Notes under the pieces: model-generated | What the model was told of the DNA's origin: nothing | Seen by the model: only the letters and a program-made list of their open reading frames with translations | Database searches by the model: none | Source: an uncultured Nitrospira sp. | Lineage (GTDB): Bacteria > Nitrospirota > Nitrospiria > Nitrospirales > Nitrospiraceae | Reading direction: 5' to 3' | DNA: 64,000 nucleotides | Assembly (NCBI GenBank): GCA_902500995.1 | Contig: CABVSR010000016.1 | Location: 1 to 64,000 of the forward strand | Program-made: the position numbers and the translations under genes | Shown here: piece after piece, positions 17,895-25,891 of the stretch | How positions within the stretch are numbered: position 1 is the stretch's first letter | How the letters are laid out: every line of letters begins with the position of its first letter

Positions 17895-17933
17895 AGTGGT
17901 GTAGTGTACAGGAATGCCTCAGGAGACACCACT
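17895..17933. repeat. Inverted repeat upstream of the hybrid kinase
   Basis: AGTGGTGT (17895-17902) and ACACCACT (17926-17933) are perfect 8-bp arms around a 23-bp spacer, about 80 bp before the kinase start. It could be an operator, but arms of this length can arise by chance. Confidence 0.3.
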
Positions 17934-18034
17934 CCCCCGGACATCCGCTTGCTGAGGTGACTGGCTATTCGGCTTTCGGGTGACTATCGGCGGCAGAGGA
18001 GCGCAGGCGGAGCAGCATGAAGGGATCGCGGTTG

Positions 18035-18409
18035 CTAATGCAGAGGGGATGGCGGCAGGTCACGGTGGCGGTGACGATTCTCCAGCCACTCGATCAATTC
18101 TATCCGCAATGTGCGATTCAGCCGTTGCTGAGCCTCAACGGGCATGCGAACGAACTCCACGCCGAATTGATTTCCCCGCACCCATTTGATGGTGCCGACT
18201 TCAACCGGCAGGGCCGGCGGCTGATGGTGAAGGAGCATACTCACCCGCACCTCGCTCCCGCAGAGCACCTCCCGATCACAGGTGACCGAACAGCCTTTTA
18301 AGGAAAGATTGGTGAGGACGCCTTCCCCGACAAAGGGCGCGCCGCCGAAAATCACCGGATAGGTGAGCGGAAACCGGTAGTAGGTTCGAACATACCGACG
18401 AGGTGCCAT
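18035..18409 (-). CDS. PilZ-domain protein
   Basis: A 124-residue single-domain protein. RRYVRTYYRFPLTYPV provides the arginines of the RxxxR motif and LTNLSLKGCSV the [D/N]xSxxG motif, the two c-di-GMP-binding elements of PilZ. The rest (EVRVSMLLHHQPPALPVEVGTIKWV, FGVEFVRM) is the usual beta-barrel. It likely senses c-di-GMP and may affect motility or exopolysaccharide. ATG 18409 is preceded by AGGT at suitable spacing; a TTG one codon upstream is the alternative. Its left neighbour is the hybrid kinase, but the 220-bp gap argues against a shared mRNA. Confidence 0.85.
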   Translation of the reverse strand: MAPRRYVRTYYRFPLTYPVIFGGAPFVGEGVLTNLSLKGCSVTCDREVLCGSEVRVSMLLHHQPPALPVEVGTIKWVRGNQFGVEFVRMPVEAQQRLNRTLRIELIEWLENRHRHRDLPPSPLH

Positions 18410-18589
18410 CAATAACCTGCCTGTGGGCGGATCCTACCGAGGCTCGGCGGCGAGGCGGTATCCTACCTTAGGAGGGGAGCTCAATCACCGCTCTTCTCTG
18501 GCCGGCGAGCGCTACCTTGGGCGCCTCTGGCTTGTATTTCGACGACGACCTGGGTAGGTTTCGCCACATGACGCCACAGAAAGGACGCT

Positions 18590-19096
18590 ATGCGTAGGAA
18601 TCTGACTCGTCTGTGCTGGATGACCGCGATCCTGATGCTGCAAGGTTGCGTCGGGCTCGGCGCCTGGACGCTTGGCACGCGGGGCGAATCCAGCGATCAC
18701 CCCAAGATCGCTCAGACCAGGGGTATCGTCAATCTGCGCCATACGGTCCCGGAAGGCGTTCCCATGACGGCTACAGAACTCCGAAGCCATTGGGGCGAGC
18801 CTGACCGGATTGAATCGCGCGGCGATGGAAAGGAAGCATGGGTGTATAAGACGGGCGGCTTACGATGGGCCGGCATGATCCTGTATCTCGTGATCATCCC
18901 GCTGCCGGCGATGATGCCCGTCGGCGCGCAAGACGTCACCCTGCTGATTCATGATGGTCACATCGAGCAAGCCACGCGGAGGGACTGGGCCTTCAAAGCC
19001 GGCGCCTACTGCGGGTTTTTTGGCATGGTGTATGGAGGTTTAGGTTGTGGAACCGGCGCGTTCGCGGAACAACAGGCCTCGCCCCCGGGTTCATGA
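18590..19096 (+). CDS. Putative lipoprotein of unknown function
   Basis: A 168-residue protein with a lipoprotein signal (RRNLTRLCWMTAILMLQGC): basic start, hydrophobic core and LQGC lipobox, so Cys at about residue 20 should be lipidated. TATELRSHWGEPDRIES resembles the SmpA/OmlA (BamE-like) beginning in which a ..LRxxxGxPD motif precedes a small beta domain. A hydrophobic segment (AGMILYLVIIPLPAMMPVGA) and a Gly/Cys-rich stretch (YCGFFGMVYGGLGCG) follow. It may be an envelope assembly lipoprotein, but that rests on one motif. Confidence 0.62.
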   Translation: MRRNLTRLCWMTAILMLQGCVGLGAWTLGTRGESSDHPKIAQTRGIVNLRHTVPEGVPMTATELRSHWGEPDRIESRGDGKEAWVYKTGGLRWAGMILYLVIIPLPAMMPVGAQDVTLLIHDGHIEQATRRDWAFKAGAYCGFFGMVYGGLGCGTGAFAEQQASPPGS

Positions 19097-19183
19097 CGAC
19101 CGGATGCGTGACGCCATTGACCATCCCGCTGTCCGGGAGATGACCAGACAGCAGGATGGTGCGGGATGATTCGCCGGTCCGCC

Positions 19184-19687
19184 TCAGTGACCGGACCCGG
19201 ATTTCTCTGGATGGACGTCGATGATGCTGCCGGCTTCGTTCAGCTCAGCTCGAACGCGTGTGCCGTCCTTGATTGAAGACGAAAGCTCCTGCTTCTCCAT
19301 CGGGAATTTTTGCTCCCCTTTGGCGGTCTTCAACGTGATTTCACGTTGCATCACCCCGAGAGACACGACTTCGCCGGTCACAAAGCGATGCTTGCCTTCG
19401 GTGCCTTTCGGATGCACCTCGAGCACCATATTGTTCTCGTCGATCACGACCGTGACTTCATCCCCAACCTTGGGGAGGGCATGGCCGTGGCGCTCCGAGC
19501 GATTCTCATTGAGCTGGTAGGTGCTGCCACTGGGAACTTTCACCGCCAGCGTTCCCCCTTTTTCGATCACCACACCCTGGAGCTGCTGATGGTGGCTGTT
19601 GCCGGCACCTTGATCAGCCCCCGCAAACTGTGCGCCCGATCCGACAAGAGCCAGAACAACAATACCCTGTATAAGAAATTTGGACAT
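19184..19687 (-). CDS. Periplasmic beta-rich protein of unknown function
   Basis: A 167-residue protein with a signal peptide (FLIQGIVVLALVGSGAQFAGA). The mature part repeats a small-barrel pattern: LQGVVIEKGGTLAVKVPSGSTYQLNE, then VGDEVTVVIDENNMVLEVHPKG, then FVTGEVVSLGVMQREITLKTAKG and a second INGTRVRAELNEAGSIIDVHPE-like strand pair. The two EVHPKG/DVHPEK ends suggest an internal duplication of an OB- or SH3-like module. The ATG is preceded by AGGAGGGGCG. A long inverted repeat lies in its leader. Function unknown. Confidence 0.66.
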   Translation of the reverse strand: MSKFLIQGIVVLALVGSGAQFAGADQGAGNSHHQQLQGVVIEKGGTLAVKVPSGSTYQLNENRSERHGHALPKVGDEVTVVIDENNMVLEVHPKGTEGKHRFVTGEVVSLGVMQREITLKTAKGEQKFPMEKQELSSSIKDGTRVRAELNEAGSIIDVHPEKSGSGH

Positions 19688-19705
19688 AATCGCCCCTCCT
19701 GTTGA

Positions 19706-19752
19706 TGGGTCCGTTCACGAAGATGTCCTCAAGACGTCTTCGTGAGAACCCA
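19706..19752. repeat. Long inverted repeat in the leader of the 19184-19687 gene
   Basis: TCACGAAGA (19715-19723) and TCTTCGTGA (19737-19745) form perfect 9-bp arms, extended outward by TGGGT (19706-19710) and ACCCA (19748-19752) with a small asymmetric bulge. It lies 20-65 nt before the start codon, so it can fold in the mRNA or act as a protein-binding dyad. No T-run follows on either strand. Confidence 0.5.
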
Positions 19753-19860
19753 TTAGAGACACACTATCGGGGCCAGGGACGTAAATGGACTAGGGGAAGC
19801 CCTGGAGGTGCTTCGAAATGTTCTATAGGGGGGCAGCCGACGCTTCTTACAGCCGAGTGT

Positions 19861-22053
19861 TTAAGTCGTTGAGGGCGCAGGGCCACGGACGGACGTACTC
19901 TTAGAGACATTACGCCGGTCCGGACCCGCGTGGGATATGAGAGCGAACGTCTTCTTCATACGAATAAACACAACTCCGACATACCCCATGGTGAGGAGAT
20001 AGACAGTGGTGACCGTCATCAACGCCAGGATCCCCACATACCAGGCCGGTGGCGTGGCCACGCGCAGATACTCGCGATAACACCAAGCCAGCGCCGCGGC
20101 TGTAAGGCATACAGTGGCGCCACCGATGATCCTTTGACGGAAGACCCGGTGAAAGTTGCCGGCAGTCTCCAATGACAATCGAATATTATTCTGCTCCGCG
20201 AGAGCTTTTTGGGAGACTGCGCCCGGATGGTCATTCAGTGAAATGAGTATTCGGCGCCATTCCACTGCGCCCGCCACGACATTGGCAAGGATCCCACGGT
20301 GAGGCTTCCACGGAAGCAATCGCTTCTTCAGCCAGTTTTCCTGCTCAAGACGTTCTGTTTTCACTTCCTTCCGATACGCCTCCATCGGCCTGGGACAAAT
20401 CCAGAGGAGGAACGCCACAGCCAGCGCCAGGGCAGAAGATGGTGAGAAGCCCCAATAGTGCCACCCGATCCATCCATAACTCAGCAGCAAACCAGTTATG
20501 ACCGACGCGATAAGGGGAATTCTCGCATAGGCCCAGGCCAGTGCCATGTCATAGACGCCGGCCACCTCGAAGAACTTCTTCTCGACTAGCTGGCCCAAGT
20601 GGGAATGGGCATCAGGACTCCTCGGATCCGCTTGCGGTTCTGGCCGCTCATCTATCACTTCGCGAATCAATCGATCGAAGAGGTCTTGATCTTTCCAGTA
20701 TTGAACATGCGCGAGCCCTGGAACCGCATAACGCCGGACCACGACATCGCGATAGGTCACAGGAATGTCGGTCCGAAACACGTTGTTGTACGCGGAACAG
20801 TTACGCGCTACATCAAGATGATGGCCGACTGGATCCTGCTCGTCACACACATTGTAGTGAGTGATGCGATGGGTAATCGTGTCATCCAACCACTCCGCGC
20901 TCCACGCATCCCCGGCGGAATGATGAATCGGCCCCATGTGCCGATAGTTCTGGTGCCACAGAATGAGGAACTTGTCGATAGGCGAGCCGAGCGTGATGAA
21001 CTGTTTCACGTGGTCCCGCCAAAGCAAAAGAGGTAGGTCGCCGGTTCGTTGCGGATCAGTCGCCGGCGGCCGTATGCCATACCACTTGCGAAACTGAGCA
21101 TAGCAGGCACTCAAGTGCGCCCAGTTCTCCTGTGGGTAGGGAAGACTCGTGTCACGAGGTGGCTTTTTGAGGTCCGAAAGCAAGCCAAGCCAGGATTCAT
21201 GGTCGGACTCTTCCTGCTCCGTATAGCCAGGAAAGGGAAGTGATCCGCTCGGATGCCGGTCGCCCCCCTCTCGAACGCTCTCCTTCGCAAACGCATACAT
21301 CAGAGCATCAAAGCTCAGCACCGAACCCAAACTGTGCGCAATGATGGTATACACGGGCGGCACATAGGGTTCATCCCTGCTCTTCCGCTCGAAGCGACAC
21401 CATTCAACGTAATCACGCAGATGAATCTGGTCCAACTGGGCGTGGAAACGGCGCACAGCCTGTCCGCGCGTACGCGTATAGTCCCCATACAAATGGATAT
21501 CGCCGATGACGTCGTTAAAGACCCCTTTTTCAATCGCGGGAGCGTACCACTTCAGCAAGCCTTGGATGGGCAACAAGGTTTCTTTCATTTCCTTCAACAA
21601 AGGCATGACCCACGGCTCCGAGACTTCGACCGGAGTGAACGGCGGCTGAAGACGGGCCAGAAGGGAGGTGGTCCATTGTTTAGTACTTGACCCATACACC
21701 CCATGGTGCGACTGCAGGATGTCCGCCCACCGCATATCCACGAAACGGAAGTTTCGTCCTGAGGTATCGCGGGTCGCCCGAGTCCCGTCGAATGTATCCG
21801 ACTGACTCCCCGGTTCAACTGGAATTCCCTCGAACTCCGACCAACCCTGGCCCCCACCTTTGCGGCGCATGGAAAGCGAGGACAGACTCCCGGGCAACAG
21901 CGCAGCATAGGAAGACAGGGGTTTTTTCTTGGCGCGCGCGGTGGCAAAGCGGTTCACGACCTCCACGGTCGTTTCGTTATGTCGCTGCTCGCCGATCCCG
22001 TGCACAACGATGATGTAGTGACGAGGGCACGGCGATCCGCTCGCGTTGGACAT
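19861..22053 (-). CDS. Large serine-hydrolase-like protein with C-terminal membrane segments
   Basis: A 730-residue protein. YIIVVHGIGEQRHNETT near the N-terminus is the oxyanion-side strand of an alpha/beta hydrolase and VYTIIAHSLGSVLSFDALMYA contains the nucleophile elbow (HSLGS, a GxSxG-like motif beginning with His). Both are typical of lipase/esterase-like proteins. The catalytic Asp and His cannot be assigned with certainty. Four hydrophobic segments in the C-terminal third (IPLIASVITGLLLSYGWIG, ALALAVAFLLWICP, GGATVCLTAAALAWCY, WYVGILALMTVTTVYLLTMG) suggest membrane attachment, with the hydrolase domain facing the cytoplasm because there is no signal peptide. GGAAAGG precedes ATG 22053. 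Substrate unknown. Confidence 0.66.
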   Translation of the reverse strand: MSNASGSPCPRHYIIVVHGIGEQRHNETTVEVVNRFATARAKKKPLSSYAALLPGSLSSLSMRRKGGGQGWSEFEGIPVEPGSQSDTFDGTRATRDTSGRNFRFVDMRWADILQSHHGVYGSSTKQWTTSLLARLQPPFTPVEVSEPWVMPLLKEMKETLLPIQGLLKWYAPAIEKGVFNDVIGDIHLYGDYTRTRGQAVRRFHAQLDQIHLRDYVEWCRFERKSRDEPYVPPVYTIIAHSLGSVLSFDALMYAFAKESVREGGDRHPSGSLPFPGYTEQEESDHESWLGLLSDLKKPPRDTSLPYPQENWAHLSACYAQFRKWYGIRPPATDPQRTGDLPLLLWRDHVKQFITLGSPIDKFLILWHQNYRHMGPIHHSAGDAWSAEWLDDTITHRITHYNVCDEQDPVGHHLDVARNCSAYNNVFRTDIPVTYRDVVVRRYAVPGLAHVQYWKDQDLFDRLIREVIDERPEPQADPRSPDAHSHLGQLVEKKFFEVAGVYDMALAWAYARIPLIASVITGLLLSYGWIGWHYWGFSPSSALALAVAFLLWICPRPMEAYRKEVKTERLEQENWLKKRLLPWKPHRGILANVVAGAVEWRRILISLNDHPGAVSQKALAEQNNIRLSLETAGNFHRVFRQRIIGGATVCLTAAALAWCYREYLRVATPPAWYVGILALMTVTTVYLLTMGYVGVVFIRMKKTFALISHAGPDRRNVSKSTSVRGPAPSTT

Positions 22054-22394
22054 GAGAGAAAACCTTTCCTATATGGTGAAGGCGCGAATCGCAATGCGCC
22101 GGGTGCGCCAGACCTTGCTCTTTGTAATCCCATTCACTACGTATGGACAATAGGTCCAAATGGCCCTATCGATGAATGAAATACCATCATTTGTCAAACG
22201 CATGGGATGGGGATGCGTCCTTGCGGAAGAGCGTGGATGTTCTTAGTTGATCTGAGAGAGTCGTCGAACGACGAGAGAGCCCGCTAAGACGGCAAGGTCT
22301 CTGGGATTAGGACAGGTAATTGGTTACTAACAGGTGCACGGCACGAGGAGTGCCGGCTGAAATCGGACGCGATGATCCGGTACGTGCTGCTGCG
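22054..22394. other. Intergenic region without a gene
   Basis: About 340 bp upstream of the hydrolase gene and downstream of the MFS gene. On the minus strand a TTGACA -35-like box is at 22192-22197 but no convincing -10 is correctly spaced. TCGTCGAACGACGA (22261-22274) is a short perfect palindrome. Nothing else is recognised. Confidence 0.5.
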
Positions 22395-23651
22395 TTACCG
22401 TTCCGTGGCGGCATTGCCAGCGGAGGTCGTTCTGGCCATCCGCCCTCCGAACCAGGCGCTGCCCCAGGCGAGCAGACCCATCACCCCACCGATACCGATT
22501 ACGCTGGCGATGGAGCCGAACGATTCCGCCACCCAACCGAAAGCGCTCATGCCCAGCATGGAGCTGGCGGTGGCCATGGCTGTGTAAACCGCCATCACCC
22601 GGCCGACCATTCCAGGCGGCGCCACTTCCTGAATGATACCCCAGGCGATAGGAGTCCAGGTGCCGAGGCCGATTCCAATGCAGACGACATAAGCCGACGC
22701 CATGGCGAAACTCCCGGTCCCCGTCAGCCCCAGCACGGCTAAACCCGCGAGCGTACAGGAGGCGGCAATCGCGAAGAGCCGCTGGTGAAGCTCCCACCCG
22801 CTCAACCGGATCAGCGCCATCGATGAAAGGAGCAATCCCACGCCCAACCAGGACCAGAGATAACCGACCTCGACCGGACCGAGCCCGAGCAGTTGCCGCC
22901 CGAAGACGGGGAACAAGGTGGTGAAGGCCCCGCTGCCGAACGTATAAAGCGACGCAAGCAGGATCAGGATCAGCAAGGTGCGATGCGTCAGAAACGCATA
23001 GCGCAGTCCTTCGAGAAGGTGCCTGATGAACGGCCTCCAACCCGAACCGCTGTCAGAAACTTGCTCCGCCGCTCGTAGCTTGATCGGGAACAGGCAGGCA
23101 GCCGATGCAAAATAGGTCAGCGCATTCAGGCACAGCACATCTTGCGACCCGGAAAAGGCGATGCCCAGACCGCTCACGGCCGGCCCGATGATAATGCCCA
23201 GGCTCGTGGTGCTTTGGAGCAGCGCATTGGCCGCCGTAAATTGAGGGCGAGCGACCATGAAGGGAACCGCGGAAGACAGCGTCGGTACAAAGACGGCCGT
23301 CGCGACGCCGAACAGAAACGTCAGTACGTACAGGGCTTCGACGGTGAAGTTCTCAATCGATACCAGGCAGGGAATCAAACCGATCAGCACCCCTCGCGCC
23401 ACGTCGCTCACGATAAGAATGGCTTTTTTCGGGAACCGGTCGACGATGACGCCGATGAAAGGCCCAAACAGAATGGGAGGCAGGGTTTGCAGGAGACCGA
23501 TGGCCGTCGTCTTCAGCGGCGACCCGGTCACGGCGTAGACGAACCAGAGGAGCGCGAGCTTGCTGATGCCCTCCGCCACCTGCGACAGGACCTGGCTCCA
23601 CCACATGAAACTGAAATCGCGTGTCAGCAACCACCGGCGGGCATGGACCAT
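22395..23651 (-). CDS. MFS exporter, EntS/MFS_3-like (copy 1)
   Basis: A 418-residue, 12-helix transporter from ATG 23651; the frame is open to an ATG at 23753, giving 34 more residues that do not resemble the paralogue. The N-terminus FSFMWWSQVLSQVAEGISKLALLWFVYAVTG and the loop GPFIGVIVDRFPKKAILIVSD (GxxxDRxxKK, the MFS signature between helices 2 and 3) place it with drug/siderophore exporters of the EntS group. Substrate cannot be read. The adjacent gene at 23802 encodes a clear paralogue (GPLIGVYLDRLPKKAVMVWVD), so this is a tandem duplication. Confidence 0.85.
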   Translation of the reverse strand: MVHARRWLLTRDFSFMWWSQVLSQVAEGISKLALLWFVYAVTGSPLKTTAIGLLQTLPPILFGPFIGVIVDRFPKKAILIVSDVARGVLIGLIPCLVSIENFTVEALYVLTFLFGVATAVFVPTLSSAVPFMVARPQFTAANALLQSTTSLGIIIGPAVSGLGIAFSGSQDVLCLNALTYFASAACLFPIKLRAAEQVSDSGSGWRPFIRHLLEGLRYAFLTHRTLLILILLASLYTFGSGAFTTLFPVFGRQLLGLGPVEVGYLWSWLGVGLLLSSMALIRLSGWELHQRLFAIAASCTLAGLAVLGLTGTGSFAMASAYVVCIGIGLGTWTPIAWGIIQEVAPPGMVGRVMAVYTAMATASSMLGMSAFGWVAESFGSIASVIGIGGVMGLLAWGSAWFGGRMARTTSAGNAATER

Positions 23652-23801
23652 GTCACCAGTATAAACGTTTGCGGCGGGTGCGGGATCACCAAGACTGAGA
23701 GGGGCCGAGAGCTGTGCCACGCAGAATCCTTCCACCAGTGGAGGTACGGTCACGTTTCATCACGTCCGTTCCAAGCCGGAAAGCGAGGGTGAGGTTTATG
23801 G

Positions 23802-25064
23802 TCAGGCATGCGCAACCGGCATCGGGCACGTTCTCCGCACGCAGGCGACCGCCACAACCGCGGTGAGTAACAAGACGAGACCGAGCCCCACCAGGCTCGC
23901 GGCCGGCCCCACTGCATCGGCCACCCAGCCGAAGCCCGTCATCCCGGCCATTGCGGAGGCCATGGAACCAACACTAAAGGTGGTGACGACCCGGCCGATC
24001 AAATGTTCCGGCGTCACCTCTTGCAACAGCGCCCAAATAATCGGATTCAGCACCGCCGTGCTGCCTCCCACGATGATGACGATTCCCGCCGCCATCAGAG
24101 GCGTTTCCAGCAAGCTCAAACTGCACACGGCCAGGCCGCCGATCGTCATACCACTCACCACGATGCGCAATCGTCCCTGCATGTCACTTTGCTTTTTCCA
24201 CGCCAGCCAGGTTGACGCCGCCAACATCCCGACACCCAAGGCCGACCACAACCAGCCCAATTGCACCGGGCCCACCTGGAGAAACTCTTTGGCATAGACG
24301 GGCAGAATGAACACGAAGGCGCTGACCCCCAGATTGTAGAGCGACGAGATGATCACCAGTGTGAGGACCATCGACTGCTGGCCGAAGATGAATCGAAATC
24401 CGACCTTGAGTTCCTCCCACACGGAGGCGGCTTGTTCCTGGGGCCTGGCGCGAGCCGGGGTGAAACGAATCGGCATGAGACAGAACGCTGAGATCAGAAA
24501 CGTCGCCGAATTGACGAATAAGACATTTTCCGCGTTGATCAGGGCGATCATCACACCGCTGATCGCCGGCCCCAGCAGCATCCCGATGTTATTTGTGCCC
24601 TGGATGAGGGCATTGGCCGACATAAGTTCGGAAGGCCGAACCAGTAACGGCACTGCCGAGACCAGGGCGGGACCAAATATCGTGGAAACGACCGAAGTCA
24701 GAAAGATTAGCCCGTAGAGGCCGGTAATCGACAGCATGTCCAGGGCGTACAAGGTCGGAATGAGGAAGGTCAAAATGGCGCGGAGCAGATCCACCCAGAC
24801 CATGACGGCCTTCTTAGGCAATCGATCCAGGTAGACGCCGATCAAGGGACCGAACAGGAGCGGCGGAATGGTCTGGAGGAGTCCGACCATCGTCATCTTC
24901 ATGGCCGATCCGGTCAGCTCATAAACAAACCAGAGGAGCGCCACCTTATTGAGCCCTTCGCCGACTTGCGACGTCGTTTGCCCCCACCAGAGCAAGCCGA
25001 AATCTCTGGTCTTGATCAGACGCCACCCGCGACTGGAGCTGGAGGGTGATGGATCTTCAGACAT
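23802..25064 (-). CDS. MFS exporter, EntS/MFS_3-like (copy 2)
   Basis: A 420-residue, 12-helix transporter. ATG 25064 is chosen because GGAGG lies 9 nt upstream and because the protein then aligns with its neighbour from FGLLWWGQTTSQVGEGLNKVALLWFVYELTG onward. The longer frame adds 62 Arg/Pro-rich residues that look non-coding. GPLIGVYLDRLPKKAVMV is the loop 2-3 signature, and MSANALIQGTNNIGMLLGPAISGVMIA is the helix 5 motif of exporters. Lies directly upstream of its paralogue (150-bp gap). It likely exports a small amphipathic compound with proton exchange. Substrate unknown. Confidence 0.87.
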   Translation of the reverse strand: MSEDPSPSSSSRGWRLIKTRDFGLLWWGQTTSQVGEGLNKVALLWFVYELTGSAMKMTMVGLLQTIPPLLFGPLIGVYLDRLPKKAVMVWVDLLRAILTFLIPTLYALDMLSITGLYGLIFLTSVVSTIFGPALVSAVPLLVRPSELMSANALIQGTNNIGMLLGPAISGVMIALINAENVLFVNSATFLISAFCLMPIRFTPARARPQEQAASVWEELKVGFRFIFGQQSMVLTLVIISSLYNLGVSAFVFILPVYAKEFLQVGPVQLGWLWSALGVGMLAASTWLAWKKQSDMQGRLRIVVSGMTIGGLAVCSLSLLETPLMAAGIVIIVGGSTAVLNPIIWALLQEVTPEHLIGRVVTTFSVGSMASAMAGMTGFGWVADAVGPAASLVGLGLVLLLTAVVAVACVRRTCPMPVAHA

Positions 25065-25462
25065 GATGGCGAGTCCTCCTGGAATTGCCGCGGGCGGGGG
25101 TTGAACTGCGTTGAGACCTGTCTCGCGTCTGGACCATGCTAACGATTCCGTCCGGCCGGCTAACCTAGGAAAGGCCCTGGAGCCCGATCGACAAATACCC
25201 GGCCGCTCTCTCGGATTTGTCCAAAGGCGAGCGAGAGAACTGGGATCCACACGACTGTTCTCCGGCTCTGGAGAAACTCCATGGGCACTGAGGAATTTCT
25301 CCAGACTTCTTTGATCCTCCCCTCACTCGCCCTTCACCCGTCGAACGAGATATCGGCTGTAACTCACTGTTTCCGCAAGGATGTGGCACGTTGCCGGTCC
25401 AGGCTGCGACAGCGGCACACTCCCTGCTTCATCATCGCGGAGTTCATGCAATCAGGTACGAC
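25065..25462. other. Divergent intergenic region with a dyad
   Basis: About 400 bp between the leftward MFS gene and the rightward receiver/RND operon. It contains the inverted repeat at 25268-25304 and no gene that I can support. It should hold both promoters, but no hexamer pair stands out. Confidence 0.55.
25268..25304. promoter_or_regulatory. Candidate operator: 13-bp inverted repeat
   Basis: CTGGAGAAACTCC (25268-25280) and GGAATTTCTCCAG (25292-25304) are inverted with one mismatch and an 11-bp centre. A dimeric regulator of the MFS or RND genes could bind here. No dedicated repressor gene is adjacent. Confidence 0.4.
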
Positions 25463-25891
25463 ATGTCCGCCTCCATCCTGCTCATCGACGACAGCCCCGG
25501 CGAATGCGAATTGTTTCGCCAGGCTCTCACCCGAACCGGCTATACCGGCCGTCTGGATATCGTCGAAGGAGGTCGCGCGGCCATGACGTATCTGAACGAC
25601 CATCTCCGGCAGGACGAGCCGGGTGTGATTCTGCTCGACCTCAAACTGAGAGGCGAGCGAGGCGTGGATGTGCTGAAACAACTGAAGCAGGAGGCGCGCG
25701 TTGCGCACATTCCGGTCGTCATTCTGACCAGCTCGGACGACACTACGGATGTTCGCGCCTGCTACCAAGCGGGTGCCAACGGGTATGTCGTCAAACCGGG
25801 CAAATTCGATGACCTCGTGACCCTCTCCCTGCACATCTGGAAATTCTGGCTGGAACATAACTGCATCCAACGAACGGCCGCCTCATGCTGA
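25463..25891 (+). CDS. Single-domain response regulator at head of RND operon
   Basis: A 142-residue receiver without an output domain. SILLIDDSPGECELF gives the acidic pair, GVILLDLKLRGERG the phospho-Asp, VVILTSSDD the Thr and NGYVVKPGKFDD the conserved Lys. The long loop (TYLNDHLRQDEPG) and EARVAHIPVVILTSS are typical of Rcp1-like regulators that partner phytochrome-type or PAS kinases. The frame upstream of ATG 25463 is rejected as it lacks receiver homology. Its last 7 bases overlap the RND start (ATGCTGA), so translation of the two is probably coupled, an unusual place for a lone receiver. Confidence 0.86.
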   Translation: MSASILLIDDSPGECELFRQALTRTGYTGRLDIVEGGRAAMTYLNDHLRQDEPGVILLDLKLRGERGVDVLKQLKQEARVAHIPVVILTSSDDTTDVRACYQAGANGYVVKPGKFDDLVTLSLHIWKFWLEHNCIQRTAASC

